DNA of 6,807 nt from an uncultured Armatimonadota bacterium (GTDB lineage Bacteria; Armatimonadota; Armatimonadia; Armatimonadales; Armatimonadaceae). Of this stretch, positions 1 through 6,184 are shown in pieces (the first letter of the stretch is position 1; each line of letters begins with the position of its first letter). The stretch spans positions 1-6,807 of the forward strand of contig CAIRTT010000572.1 of the NCBI GenBank assembly GCA_903881535.1. The letters run 5' to 3'. The translations under genes were made by a program, and so were the position numbers. Under the pieces are notes generated by a model that saw nothing but the letters and a program-made list of their open reading frames with translations, was not told the DNA's origin and did not search any database.

Positions 1-136
1 ACAAATACTTTCGAGAACGGCCTGATGCTCCCCCGGAGAACCCAGTTCCCCTTCGCAATAAGATATGCCTGTCTGGCTTTGTGTAGAATACCCACGGGTT
101 AGATATCGGCAAATCGCGTACGCAAAAACAGGTGAT
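1..136. other. Left flank with no assignable gene
   Basis: No gene can be assigned with confidence here. Three short readings reach the left edge. A plus-strand frame from position 3 stops at TAG 84-86 and could be the last 27 codons of a gene converging on the mutL-like gene; its end reads RNKICLSGFV. A minus-strand frame with GTG at 95 runs off the edge but has no ribosome site. A second minus-strand frame, open from 147, looks protein-like (it contains YCEGELGSPGEH) but has no ATG, GTG or TTG start. No convincing hairpin with a T-run is visible between position 86 and the mutL-like stop. The only palindrome is GCGTACGC at 116-123, which has no loop and is not a terminator by itself. Confidence 0.4.
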
Positions 137-1939
137 TTAGGAACGATTTAGTCCCATCGACTCAAGCCAGCGCCGCATGGTTGATGCCCGCTCAGCATCC
201 CCGACCGGAATCACAATCGGCCGACCGCGGCCATCCAACACTAAGCCGAGTTCACCAGCTACCGTCGTATATGTCTTGCTACGTCCTTTGCCATCCCCGA
301 AGTCAAACACTTTCCCGGGTTTACATTCGACGTCAACTGTACGGCCAGCTTCAATGGGAACTAGGACGATCTCCCCAAACGGCACCAAGTACGACTTGCC
401 ATCCACGATTGCCGTAAAGCACTCTTCCCCAGCCTTCGCGGTTCCAACCGGTGCAAGACAGTCTGCAATACGAATCAGACAGTCTTTCTCGAACACTTCG
501 GTCGCGGCTTCAGGTAATAGAGTGGAGAGAATGCCCAGCTGCGGCATCATGAAAATAGAGTCTTTGGCAAGCGTCGTCAGACCTTGTGGTGCATATGCAT
601 CCATCATCATCAATGCGGTTTGCGCAAGCTTTGGAGCATGCGCGAGAACGCCACCACTGCCGATCAGCATGTCAAGTTCGAACATGTCGACCAGTGTGGA
701 ACCGCTGGCTTTTTGTTCGAAAATGTCGCTGATGTCACGCTGTTGCTGCACCCCGACCATTTCGCGAGCGAGCGATTTATGGTGCTCAAACGCCAGACGC
801 AGCGCTTCACGGCTTGCTGCCTGTTCAATCTGGAGGTCGCGCAAATCCTGAGGAATGGTCGTCGGTCGAACCATTTTGTTTCGCAGCTGGTTGCGTATGT
901 ACGCATCGCTTTCATCGAAAGGTAGCCAGCGCTTGATATTAGGCAGTCCCGCCTCGGTCAACACATTACAGATGGAGTAACTCATCCCAAGGTTTGCCGA
1001 AACTGTGCGATTGTAGATACCGCTAAACACGGAGAACACGTCCGTTGTCGCTCCGCCGATATCCACTCCAAGAATCGAAATGTTCCGTTGGCGGGCAATT
1101 TCTTCCATGATTTTGCCAACAGCGTTCGGGGTCGACATAATGCCGGAGCTTGTCCAAGTGGTCAGTTTTCCGTAGCCAGGAGCCTGCTGCATTACGTGCT
1201 CTAGAAAGAGCTCGTGGATGGCTTCCCGAGCTGGACCCAGGTTTTCACGTGCCATGGTCGGTCGAAGGTTTGGGACCATCCGAACATCAACCGTATCGCC
1301 AAGGGTATCCATGACCGCTGGTCGCATTTTTTCGCTTCCGGCAAAAATCACAGGAAGCTTCAGTCCAATACCAAGGCGAGGCTTTGGATCTGCTGATCGA
1401 AGAATTTCAGCAATCTCTTGAACCTGTGGAATGACATTGCCGTCATCGGTGCCACCGGACATCAAAATCATGTCGGGACGAAGTGCTCGAATTCTCTCGA
1501 CCTTCTCATGGTCTTTACGGCCATCGTTGATAGCCAAAGTATCCATGATGATTGCGCCAGCACCCAGGGCTGCTCGTTCAGCCGATTCAGCGGACATTTC
1601 ACGTACGACACCGGCCACTGTCATTTGCAGACCACCACCGGCACTGGATGTCGATAGATACAAATCGACCCCGACTGTATCCGACTGCGAGGGCGTCATC
1701 GGCTTTCCAGCCGAGTCCAGGATTTGCTTTCCTGTAAGGTCCTGAAGCTCGGTCAGCGCGTTTGTGACCCCGACAGTAACATCGTCAAAGGGTGCCTCTA
1801 CCGTTGTCGGAGCTTCGCCCCGTGCGACAAGGCGATACACCCCATCAGGTTGTTTCTCGATGAGAATCGCTTTCGTGGTTGTAGAGCCACAGTCCGTCGC
1901 GACGATGGACCGAACGTTTGCAGGGACAAATCCAGACAT
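137..1939 (-). CDS. MutL/GlmL-family ASKHA ATPase, long form (glutamate mutase accessory-like protein)
   Basis: This 600-residue protein matches the MutL/GlmL family, whose members accompany adenosylcobalamin-dependent mutases such as methylaspartate (glutamate) mutase and are thought to act as ATP-dependent reactivators or chaperones. Visible ASKHA elements are the phosphate-1 loop DCGSTTTK (residues 16-23), LMSGGTDDG (159-167), the phosphate-2 loop GVDIGGATTDV (291-301) and the adenosine-type motif LIGSGGVLAH (425-434). No signal peptide or membrane segment is seen, so it should be cytosolic. Clostridial GlmL is about 460 residues. The surplus here is mainly a C-terminal part from about residue 500, with a beta-rich stretch, FDFGDGKGRSKTY and RGRPIVIP, ending in a short helix. 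The ATG at 1939 has no ribosome site; an extended -10 box directly upstream suggests a leaderless mRNA. It lies 40 nt downstream of the small gene at 2579-1980 on the same strand. No mutase subunit lies in the window, so the client is unknown. Family call firm; substrate not known. Confidence 0.88.
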   Translation of the reverse strand: MSGFVPANVRSIVATDCGSTTTKAILIEKQPDGVYRLVARGEAPTTVEAPFDDVTVGVTNALTELQDLTGKQILDSAGKPMTPSQSDTVGVDLYLSTSSAGGGLQMTVAGVVREMSAESAERAALGAGAIIMDTLAINDGRKDHEKVERIRALRPDMILMSGGTDDGNVIPQVQEIAEILRSADPKPRLGIGLKLPVIFAGSEKMRPAVMDTLGDTVDVRMVPNLRPTMARENLGPAREAIHELFLEHVMQQAPGYGKLTTWTSSGIMSTPNAVGKIMEEIARQRNISILGVDIGGATTDVFSVFSGIYNRTVSANLGMSYSICNVLTEAGLPNIKRWLPFDESDAYIRNQLRNKMVRPTTIPQDLRDLQIEQAASREALRLAFEHHKSLAREMVGVQQQRDISDIFEQKASGSTLVDMFELDMLIGSGGVLAHAPKLAQTALMMMDAYAPQGLTTLAKDSIFMMPQLGILSTLLPEAATEVFEKDCLIRIADCLAPVGTAKAGEECFTAIVDGKSYLVPFGEIVLVPIEAGRTVDVECKPGKVFDFGDGKGRSKTYTTVAGELGLVLDGRGRPIVIPVGDAERASTMRRWLESMGLNRS

Positions 1940-1945
1940 GGCCAG

Positions 1946-1954
1946 ATTCTAGCA
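1946..1954 (-). promoter_or_regulatory. Extended -10 box for the mutL-like gene, possible leaderless start
   Basis: On the minus strand the 40-nt gap contains TGCTAGAAT, that is TGn followed by TAGAAT (5 of 6 matches to TATAAT). The last base of the hexamer is at 1946. Counting it as -7, the +1 base is 1939, exactly the A of the ATG. No purine-rich ribosome site lies between the box and the start, and no good -35 is seen, which an extended -10 does not strictly need. This fits a leaderless transcript of the TANNNT type known from Deinococcus and actinobacteria. The box is seen; its activity is inferred. Confidence 0.45.
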
Positions 1955-1979
1955 TAGCAAGCGCCGCAGTTACACCGAT

Positions 1980-2579
1980 TTAGATGCGCTTGAGGACTTC
2001 GGCAGCAACGTAAACAGCATCGATTTGTGCACAGGATGCAATTCGTTCCACTGCGCGCTGCAATGAGCGACTATCTGCTTCGTTGGTAAGGCCTTCTGTT
2101 CCAACGATTCCAACAATATGTTCGATCGCAGCGAGAACAAAACGGGCCTTTGCAACAGGGCTTGTGCGGCTCTCGCACTGCTGCCATAGAGCAGAGACGG
2201 CATCGATTGCCTGATCCCAACCGGCACTGGATGCGGATGGTTTGGCTCTTGCCAGTTGGCGTGCAGCCATCTCACGGGATGCGGCATCTCGAGCCTGCGC
2301 ATTTGCCCAATCAGCAGGAGTGGTGCCTTCGATAACACGGACGATGCCATCGGCTAAGCCGGTTACATCACGAAAAGCCTTGTGAAGGATATTCAGGTTG
2401 TCAGAAGAGTTCAGCGCTCCCTGAAGTGCTCCATCGACGGTTGAATCCAACCCGATGACAAGCACAGAACCATCGAGAGCGATGGGAACTGCCCGTTCCA
2501 ATGCACGGAAGAAAGCCGGGGCGAGCGCAACGCGCTTCGCAATCGGTGCAACCTGATTCCAAACCACTTGACAGTCCAT
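1980..2579 (-). CDS. Small protein with DnaA domain I-like N-terminus, function unknown
   Basis: I do not recognise this 199-residue protein as a named family. From the chosen start, the first 75 or so residues read as helix (VVWNQVAPIAKRV), helix (AFFRALERA), strand (VPIALDG), strand (SVLVIGLD), helices (to about DVTG) and strand (GIVRVIEG). That order matches domain I of DnaA and the related tau-subunit fold, with a typical LDG turn. A charged helical linker rich in Ala and Arg follows, then a second all-helical region in the last 80 residues. No signal peptide, membrane segment, Walker motif or helix-turn-helix is visible. The ATG at 2579 is preferred over the in-frame GTG at 2597, because GGAG sits 7 nt upstream of the ATG and nothing suitable precedes the GTG. 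It is upstream of and co-directional with the mutL-like gene and divergent from def. The fold resemblance is my inference; a role in protein-protein contact would fit it. Confidence 0.72.
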   Translation of the reverse strand: MDCQVVWNQVAPIAKRVALAPAFFRALERAVPIALDGSVLVIGLDSTVDGALQGALNSSDNLNILHKAFRDVTGLADGIVRVIEGTTPADWANAQARDAASREMAARQLARAKPSASSAGWDQAIDAVSALWQQCESRTSPVAKARFVLAAIEHIVGIVGTEGLTNEADSRSLQRAVERIASCAQIDAVYVAAEVLKRI

Positions 2580-2586
2580 AACAACA

Positions 2587-2590
2587 CTCC
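2587..2590 (-). promoter_or_regulatory. Ribosome binding site deciding the start at 2579
   Basis: The minus strand reads GGAG, then seven bases, then ATG at 2579. The spacing is near ideal, so this ATG is more likely than the in-frame GTG at 2597, which would add six residues. Confidence 0.6.
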
Positions 2591-2621
2591 AAACCACATG
2601 TTTTCTGACATCAACCTAGGC

Positions 2622-2627
2622 AGTATA
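2622..2627 (-). promoter_or_regulatory. Possible -10 box for the small minus-strand gene
   Basis: TATACT on the minus strand matches the -10 consensus at 5 of 6 positions and would give a leader of about 35 nt that includes the GGAG ribosome site. No good -35 hexamer is found at 16-18 nt, and the box is part of the palindrome GTATAC, so the call is weak. It lies in the short divergent gap shared with def. Confidence 0.25.
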
Positions 2628-2647
2628 CGCTTCTAGCAACCCTGCGG

Positions 2648-2656
2648 TGGTATTAT
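2648..2656 (+). promoter_or_regulatory. Extended -10 box in front of def
   Basis: TGGTATTAT is TGn plus TATTAT (5 of 6 matches to TATAAT). Taking 2656 as -7 puts +1 at 2663, four bases before the ATG at 2667 and downstream of the in-frame TTG at 2658. If the promoter is real, def starts at 2667 on a nearly leaderless mRNA. The competing reading is that GGTGG at 2646-2650 is a ribosome site for the TTG, 7 nt away. No good -35 is visible. Confidence 0.42.
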
Positions 2657-2666
2657 TTTGCCTGAT

Positions 2667-3233
2667 ATGGGAGAAGCTACCAACCGCGTTAGAAGCACGA
2701 AATCTGCATCCTCTGACCCTTACAATGTGCCATTTGATGACACAGGAATCCTTAAAGTGGATGAAACCCCGGGTTGGGAAGTCCTTAAACAGAAAGCAGA
2801 ACCCGTCACAGAGTTCGATGCCGAATTTAAACAAGCAGCTCTGAGTATGGTTCCGCGGATGTACCGTGCGCACGGCTGTGGCCTTGCAGCACCACAGGTG
2901 GGAATCAGCAAGCGATTTCTGATTTACGATGCTGGGAATGGTCCAACGGTTGTCGTAAACCCGGTGATTATCAAGGAGCGCGGTGAACAATTTGAACCGA
3001 GTGAGGGATGTTTATCGCTCCCGCGCATTAAGGCCCGCATCCGACGTCCAAATGTCATATCGGTGAAGGCTCAGGACATAAATGGCAATGAGCTGTTTAT
3101 CCGTGCCACAGAACTGGAAGCACGCATTTTGTGCCATGAAATCGATCACCTAGATGGCATTCTGATTACGGATCGTGCATCTGGTGAAGATATTCGCATC
3201 ATCACTGGTGATGACGATGAGGATGACTTCTAG
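2667..3233 (+). CDS. def: Peptide deformylase
   Basis: Peptide deformylase hydrolyses the formyl group from the N-terminal formylmethionine of nascent proteins at the ribosome exit. It is a metal-dependent cytosolic hydrolase. All three family motifs are intact: GCGLAAPQ (residues 70-77 from the ATG), EGCLSLP (113-119, metal-binding Cys) and HEIDH (157-161, two metal-binding His and the catalytic Glu). At 188 residues it is slightly long. About 25 extra residues precede the usual first strand, and the C-terminus ends in a strongly acidic tail (DDDEDDF). The alternative TTG at 2658 would add three residues. I chose the ATG because an extended -10 box would start transcription at about 2663. 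The stop is followed after 3 nt by fmt, the classic def-fmt operon, and the gene upstream diverges. Confidence 0.95.
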   Translation: MGEATNRVRSTKSASSDPYNVPFDDTGILKVDETPGWEVLKQKAEPVTEFDAEFKQAALSMVPRMYRAHGCGLAAPQVGISKRFLIYDAGNGPTVVVNPVIIKERGEQFEPSEGCLSLPRIKARIRRPNVISVKAQDINGNELFIRATELEARILCHEIDHLDGILITDRASGEDIRIITGDDDEDDF

Positions 3234-3236
3234 CTC

Positions 3237-4187
3237 GTGCGAATTGTCTTCATGGGCACGAGTCCATTTGCGGTGCCAACATTGCGGCTACTTGCTGCAG
3301 CAGAAGACATAGAGATTCTCCTTGTCGTCTCGCAGCCTGATAGACCAGCTGGCCGAGGTATGCGTCTCACACCGACACCCGTCTCCTCAGCGGCGGCTAA
3401 TCTTGGCCTGGCACTCGAAACCCCTGAACGGCTGAAGCTGATCGCAGACCAGATCATTGCACTACACGCCGATGCACTTGTCGTCGTCAGCTACGGACAG
3501 ATTCTTTCAACTAAGGTCCTCAATGCGGCACAGCACGGGGGCATCAATCTTCACGCGAGCTTGCTCCCAAGGTGGCGCGGTGCTGCTCCCATACATAGGG
3601 CACTTGCCGCAGGTGATACGCATACGGGTGTTGCGACGATGCGCATGGAGCGATCGCTTGACACTGGCGCAGTGTTGATCGAGTCGATTATCGAGATAAT
3701 GCCACATCATGATGCAGAGACGCTTGAGGAAGAGCTTTCGATTATCGGAGCACCCCTAATGCTGCAAACGCTAAGAAATCTTCGTGATGGCAGCATCAAT
3801 GAGCGTATCCAGTGCAACGACGATGCGTGCTATGCACACATGCTGACTCGCGAGGATGGCTTCATCGACTTCGCAGGGACAACCAGTTCACAGGTAGACC
3901 GGCAGGTTCGCGCATATTCGAAACGCCCCGGAACGACTGTCGTCATCGGTGACAAAGTGGTTAAGGTCCACGCAGGCTACCCAACAACGGTGACCAGTAC
4001 AGCTCCTGCGGGGACGATTGCTGGCACTTGCACCGACGGTCTTGTTATCGCGACGTTGTCGACAGACTATGTCATCACATCGCTTCAGCCACCCGGGAAG
4101 CCCTCGATGCAAGCCTTGGCATATGCAAATGGTGCCCGACTCAACTATCCTCTCGTGGCGATCAAACCCACAGCATCGGCTACATAG
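3237..4187 (+). CDS. fmt: Methionyl-tRNA formyltransferase
   Basis: Fmt transfers a formyl group from 10-formyl-tetrahydrofolate to Met-tRNA(fMet), supplying the initiator tRNA. The 316 residues equal the usual length. The GTG start gives the standard opening RIVFMGTSPFAVP. The N-terminal domain has the tRNA-contacting loop QPDRPAGRG (33-41), and the catalytic triad is present as Asn104, His106 (NLHASLLPRWRG) and Asp142 (SLDTG). The C-terminal domain retains LQPPGKPSM. One oddity is that the usual NPWP after the RAF/RAY segment reads SKRP here. There are only 3 nt after the def stop and no ribosome site at normal spacing (a GAGG inside def lies 14 nt away), so translation is probably coupled to def. 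The last 43 bp overlap the 3' end of the convergent cysteine desulfurase gene. A very secure call. Confidence 0.97.
   Translation: MRIVFMGTSPFAVPTLRLLAAAEDIEILLVVSQPDRPAGRGMRLTPTPVSSAAANLGLALETPERLKLIADQIIALHADALVVVSYGQILSTKVLNAAQHGGINLHASLLPRWRGAAPIHRALAAGDTHTGVATMRMERSLDTGAVLIESIIEIMPHHDAETLEEELSIIGAPLMLQTLRNLRDGSINERIQCNDDACYAHMLTREDGFIDFAGTTSSQVDRQVRAYSKRPGTTVVIGDKVVKVHAGYPTTVTSTAPAGTIAGTCTDGLVIATLSTDYVITSLQPPGKPSMQALAYANGARLNYPLVAIKPTASAT
4145..4187. other. Tail-to-tail coding overlap of fmt and cysteine desulfurase
   Basis: The fmt stop (TAG 4185-4187) lies 43 bp inside the desulfurase gene, and the desulfurase stop (TAG, 4145-4147 on the minus strand) lies inside fmt. The shared bases encode the C-terminal tails PLVAIKPTASAT and YVADAVGLIATRG. 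No terminator fits between the two, so the transcripts should overlap at their 3' ends. Confidence 0.9.
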
Positions 4188-5293
4188 CCGATATCATGCG
4201 CGGTCGTCCCAAGGCCAAAAGAAAGCCGTAGTGCACCGGCTTGCCGCATTGCCGACCATCCACATGCCTTTACGACGTGACTTGGCTCAACCGCGCCACT
4301 AGCACACGCTGCGCCGCCGCTGGCCGAGATCCCCTTGCGGTCAAGTAGCATTAAGCTATCTTCTGTGGAGCAACCATTGATGCTTAGATGCAACATTGTG
4401 GGAATGGCTTCTTTCAATGGTGTATTGATGGTGATGTTTGGATGCGTTTCCAGCTGCGTCCGGAGGCGCTCAACAAGAGCAGCTACAGCACGGATAGCAT
4501 TGCATCCGGATTGCGTTCTCGTGGTTTGCAGCTCTGCAGCAACTCCAAAGCCTACCGCCCCAAGGACATTCTCGCTCCCTGCACGGAGACCACGTTCCTG
4601 AGCTCCGCCGACGTGGATTGGTTGAATCGGCACACGGGAATACAAAGCGCCGATGCCAGCTGGTCCATAGATTTTATGGCTGGACAGGGTGACGAGATCA
4701 GCCCCGAGATCTTCCAGCGTAAATGGAACAGTGATTGGAGTCTGGACAGCATCGCAGTGAAACCATGCACCACTGGCATGTGCAATGGCCGCAACATCGA
4801 GAACAGGTTGCACACTCCCAACTTCGTTGTTTGCATGCTGAACAGAGACGACCGCCGTTTTGTCATCCACAAGTGATGTCAAATGTTGTAGATCAATACG
4901 CGCATTCGAATCAACTCGAACAAACTGGACATCAGCACCGAGAAATTGCTTAGCGAATGCAGCGGCATCGATGATTGCATGGTGCTCAGATGCCCCCACG
5001 ACGATGCGGTTTCTACCACTTTCTCTTCGCGAGAGAAGTGAACCGATTACCGCCAGATTATCTGACTCGGTTCCGCCACTCGTGAACAAGACATCCTTGA
5101 AATCGCATGCAAGGAGTCTTGCAACCCGGTCATGCGCAATATCTAACGCTTCCCGGATTAGGCGTCCGTCGCGGTGCAAGGAGCTCGCATTTCCCGGTCC
5201 GTGGTTCGCATTGAAATCCGACATTGCGATAGCAACCGGCGATGCGGTTGGTGTGCTTGCCGCATAGTCACAGTAAATCCGGCGAGTTACCAT
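4145..5293 (-). CDS. Cysteine desulfurase, IscS/NifS family
   Basis: This is a PLP-dependent enzyme that removes sulfur from L-cysteine, carrying it as a persulfide for Fe-S clusters, tRNA thiolation or cofactors. The 382 residues have normal length and all key positions: SGGTESDN (72-79), His104 stacking on PLP (ASEHH), HANNEVG (153-159), Asp181 and Gln184 (HCDAVQ), PLP Lys207 (SSHKIYG), GGAQERGLRAGSEN (229-242) and the active Cys330 in SGGAACASGAVEPSHV, then RLSFG. The sequence at the Cys is of the group I (IscS/NifS) type, not SufS. The ATG at 5293 has GAGGG 4 nt upstream. No iscU, nifU or iscR lies next to it, so its partner cannot be read from context and I give no symbol. The stop lies inside the convergent fmt gene, and cdaA diverges after 51 bp. 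Confidence 0.94.
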   Translation of the reverse strand: MVTRRIYCDYAASTPTASPVAIAMSDFNANHGPGNASSLHRDGRLIREALDIAHDRVARLLACDFKDVLFTSGGTESDNLAVIGSLLSRRESGRNRIVVGASEHHAIIDAAAFAKQFLGADVQFVRVDSNARIDLQHLTSLVDDKTAVVSVQHANNEVGSVQPVLDVAAIAHASGAWFHCDAVQTPITVPFTLEDLGADLVTLSSHKIYGPAGIGALYSRVPIQPIHVGGAQERGLRAGSENVLGAVGFGVAAELQTTRTQSGCNAIRAVAALVERLRTQLETHPNITINTPLKEAIPTMLHLSINGCSTEDSLMLLDRKGISASGGAACASGAVEPSHVVKACGWSAMRQAGALRLSFGLGTTAHDIGYVADAVGLIATRG

Positions 5294-5297
5294 TGTT

Positions 5298-5302
5298 CCC
5301 TC
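5298..5302 (-). promoter_or_regulatory. Ribosome binding site of the cysteine desulfurase
   Basis: The minus strand reads GAGGG four bases before the ATG at 5293. This supports the annotated start and contrasts with the mutL-like, fmt and cdaA starts, which have no such site. It overlaps the best -35 candidate for cdaA on the other strand. Confidence 0.55.
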
Positions 5303-5329
5303 ACAACCGCATCCGCTTTGCCATATACT
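5300..5329 (+). promoter_or_regulatory. Candidate cdaA promoter
   Basis: CTCACA (5300-5305, 4 of 6 to TTGACA) and TATACT (5324-5329, 5 of 6 to TATAAT) are 18 bp apart. This would start transcription near 5336, nine bases before the GTG at 5345. It lies in the 51-bp gap shared with the divergent cysteine desulfurase. The match is moderate and rests on inspection only. Confidence 0.35.
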
Positions 5330-5344
5330 CTTAAACGCATAACA

Positions 5345-6184
5345 GTGAATCCAGCAGCTCTCCTTCCAAGTATACGCATCACACAGACATGGTTTCTTGC
5401 CATTGTCGATATCCTACTGGTTTGGTATGTCCTTTACAGGGTTATTTTGCTCGCAAAGGGCCGACGTGCGTGGCCGATTCTCATCGGGCTCGGCATATTC
5501 TTCTTACTCCTTTTGACGGCAGAGCGCGTTGGTTTAATCACAATGGCATGGATTCTCCGTCAGTTTGTTCCGCTTGGTCCTGTTGCAATCGTAATCCTCT
5601 TCTATCCGGAGCTACGGGATGTCCTTGAGCGCCTTGGCCGCTGGGAATTCTGGGGAGGGAATTACGTCCCTACCAAAACGACTGAGTCCATCGAGACAGT
5701 TGACAATGTCGTCGCTGCGGTTAGTATGCTTTCAACACGTAAGACTGGCGCATTGATCTTAATATCCCGGGAGACACCCCTTGAGGATGTCGCAAGCACA
5801 GGGACCCGCTTGGATGCGAATGTCAATAGTGCGTTGCTCAACACCATTTTTGAACATGGCACCCCGCTTCATGATGGAGCCGTCATCATCCACCGCGGCA
5901 GAATTCTTGCAGCAGGGTGCACATTGCAAATCTCAGATGCGCCAAATATTGGAGCAAATGTCCATATGCGTCACCGAGCTGCAATCGGGGCTAGCGAGCA
6001 ATCCGATGCGATTGTCGTAGTGGTCTCCGAGGAGACAGGAACGATATCCATCGCGGAATCCGGCAGGTTGGTTCGCGGATTGTCTCAGGATGCTCTTCGT
6101 GTTCGTCTTATGGAACGCCTTGGAGTGCAACGGACTTCGATGCGCAAGCCATGGTCTCGCAATAATAAGGGAACGGCGAGATGA
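5345..6184 (+). CDS. cdaA: Diadenylate cyclase CdaA (c-di-AMP synthase)
   Basis: CdaA condenses two ATP molecules into cyclic-di-AMP, a messenger controlling potassium and osmolyte uptake and cell-wall homeostasis. From GTG 5345 it is 279 residues, the usual size. Three hydrophobic segments (about 16-36, 43-58 and 63-86) are followed by FYPELRDVLERLGRW and the DAC domain with HDGAVII (176-182), RHRAAIGASE (209-218) and VVSEETG (226-232). Before RHR the family normally has GT; here it is HM. The reading frame is open upstream to 5174, but that stretch lies inside the divergent desulfurase gene and its residues do not look like CdaA. The only other late start is TTG at 5318. No ribosome site precedes the GTG; a promoter at 5300-5329 would give a nine-base leader. 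The stop overlaps the next start by ATGA, consistent with the widespread cdaA-cdaR arrangement. Confidence 0.93.
   Translation: MNPAALLPSIRITQTWFLAIVDILLVWYVLYRVILLAKGRRAWPILIGLGIFFLLLLTAERVGLITMAWILRQFVPLGPVAIVILFYPELRDVLERLGRWEFWGGNYVPTKTTESIETVDNVVAAVSMLSTRKTGALILISRETPLEDVASTGTRLDANVNSALLNTIFEHGTPLHDGAVIIHRGRILAAGCTLQISDAPNIGANVHMRHRAAIGASEQSDAIVVVVSEETGTISIAESGRLVRGLSQDALRVRLMERLGVQRTSMRKPWSRNNKGTAR

Noticed and set aside
116..123. Palindrome GCGTACGC near the end of the mutL-like gene as a terminator
   Set aside because: It has no loop, the stem is too short, and the T-run on the minus strand comes before it, not after it.
177..851. Long plus-strand open frame of 224 codons opposite the mutL-like gene
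   Set aside because: It is a mirror of a firmly identified gene, has no recognisable motif, is rich in Ser and Arg as shadow frames are, and has no ribosome site.
2221..2233. 13-base repeat CCGGCACTGGATG also found at 1638-1650
   Set aside because: One match of this length is expected by chance at about this rate in a window this size, and both copies lie in coding sequence with no flanking similarity.
2616..2990. Minus-strand open frame of 124 codons across the def start
   Set aside because: It overlaps the conserved part of def antisense and would also occupy the divergent promoter region.
4388..4876. Plus-strand open frame of 162 codons opposite the cysteine desulfurase
   Set aside because: It lies wholly inside a gene with all catalytic motifs and its translation resembles no family.
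5174..5344. Upstream extension of the cdaA frame to an ATG at 5174
   Set aside because: It would overlap 120 bp of the desulfurase start, its residues (many Cys, Arg, Ser) look antisense, and CdaA proteins begin just before the first membrane segment.
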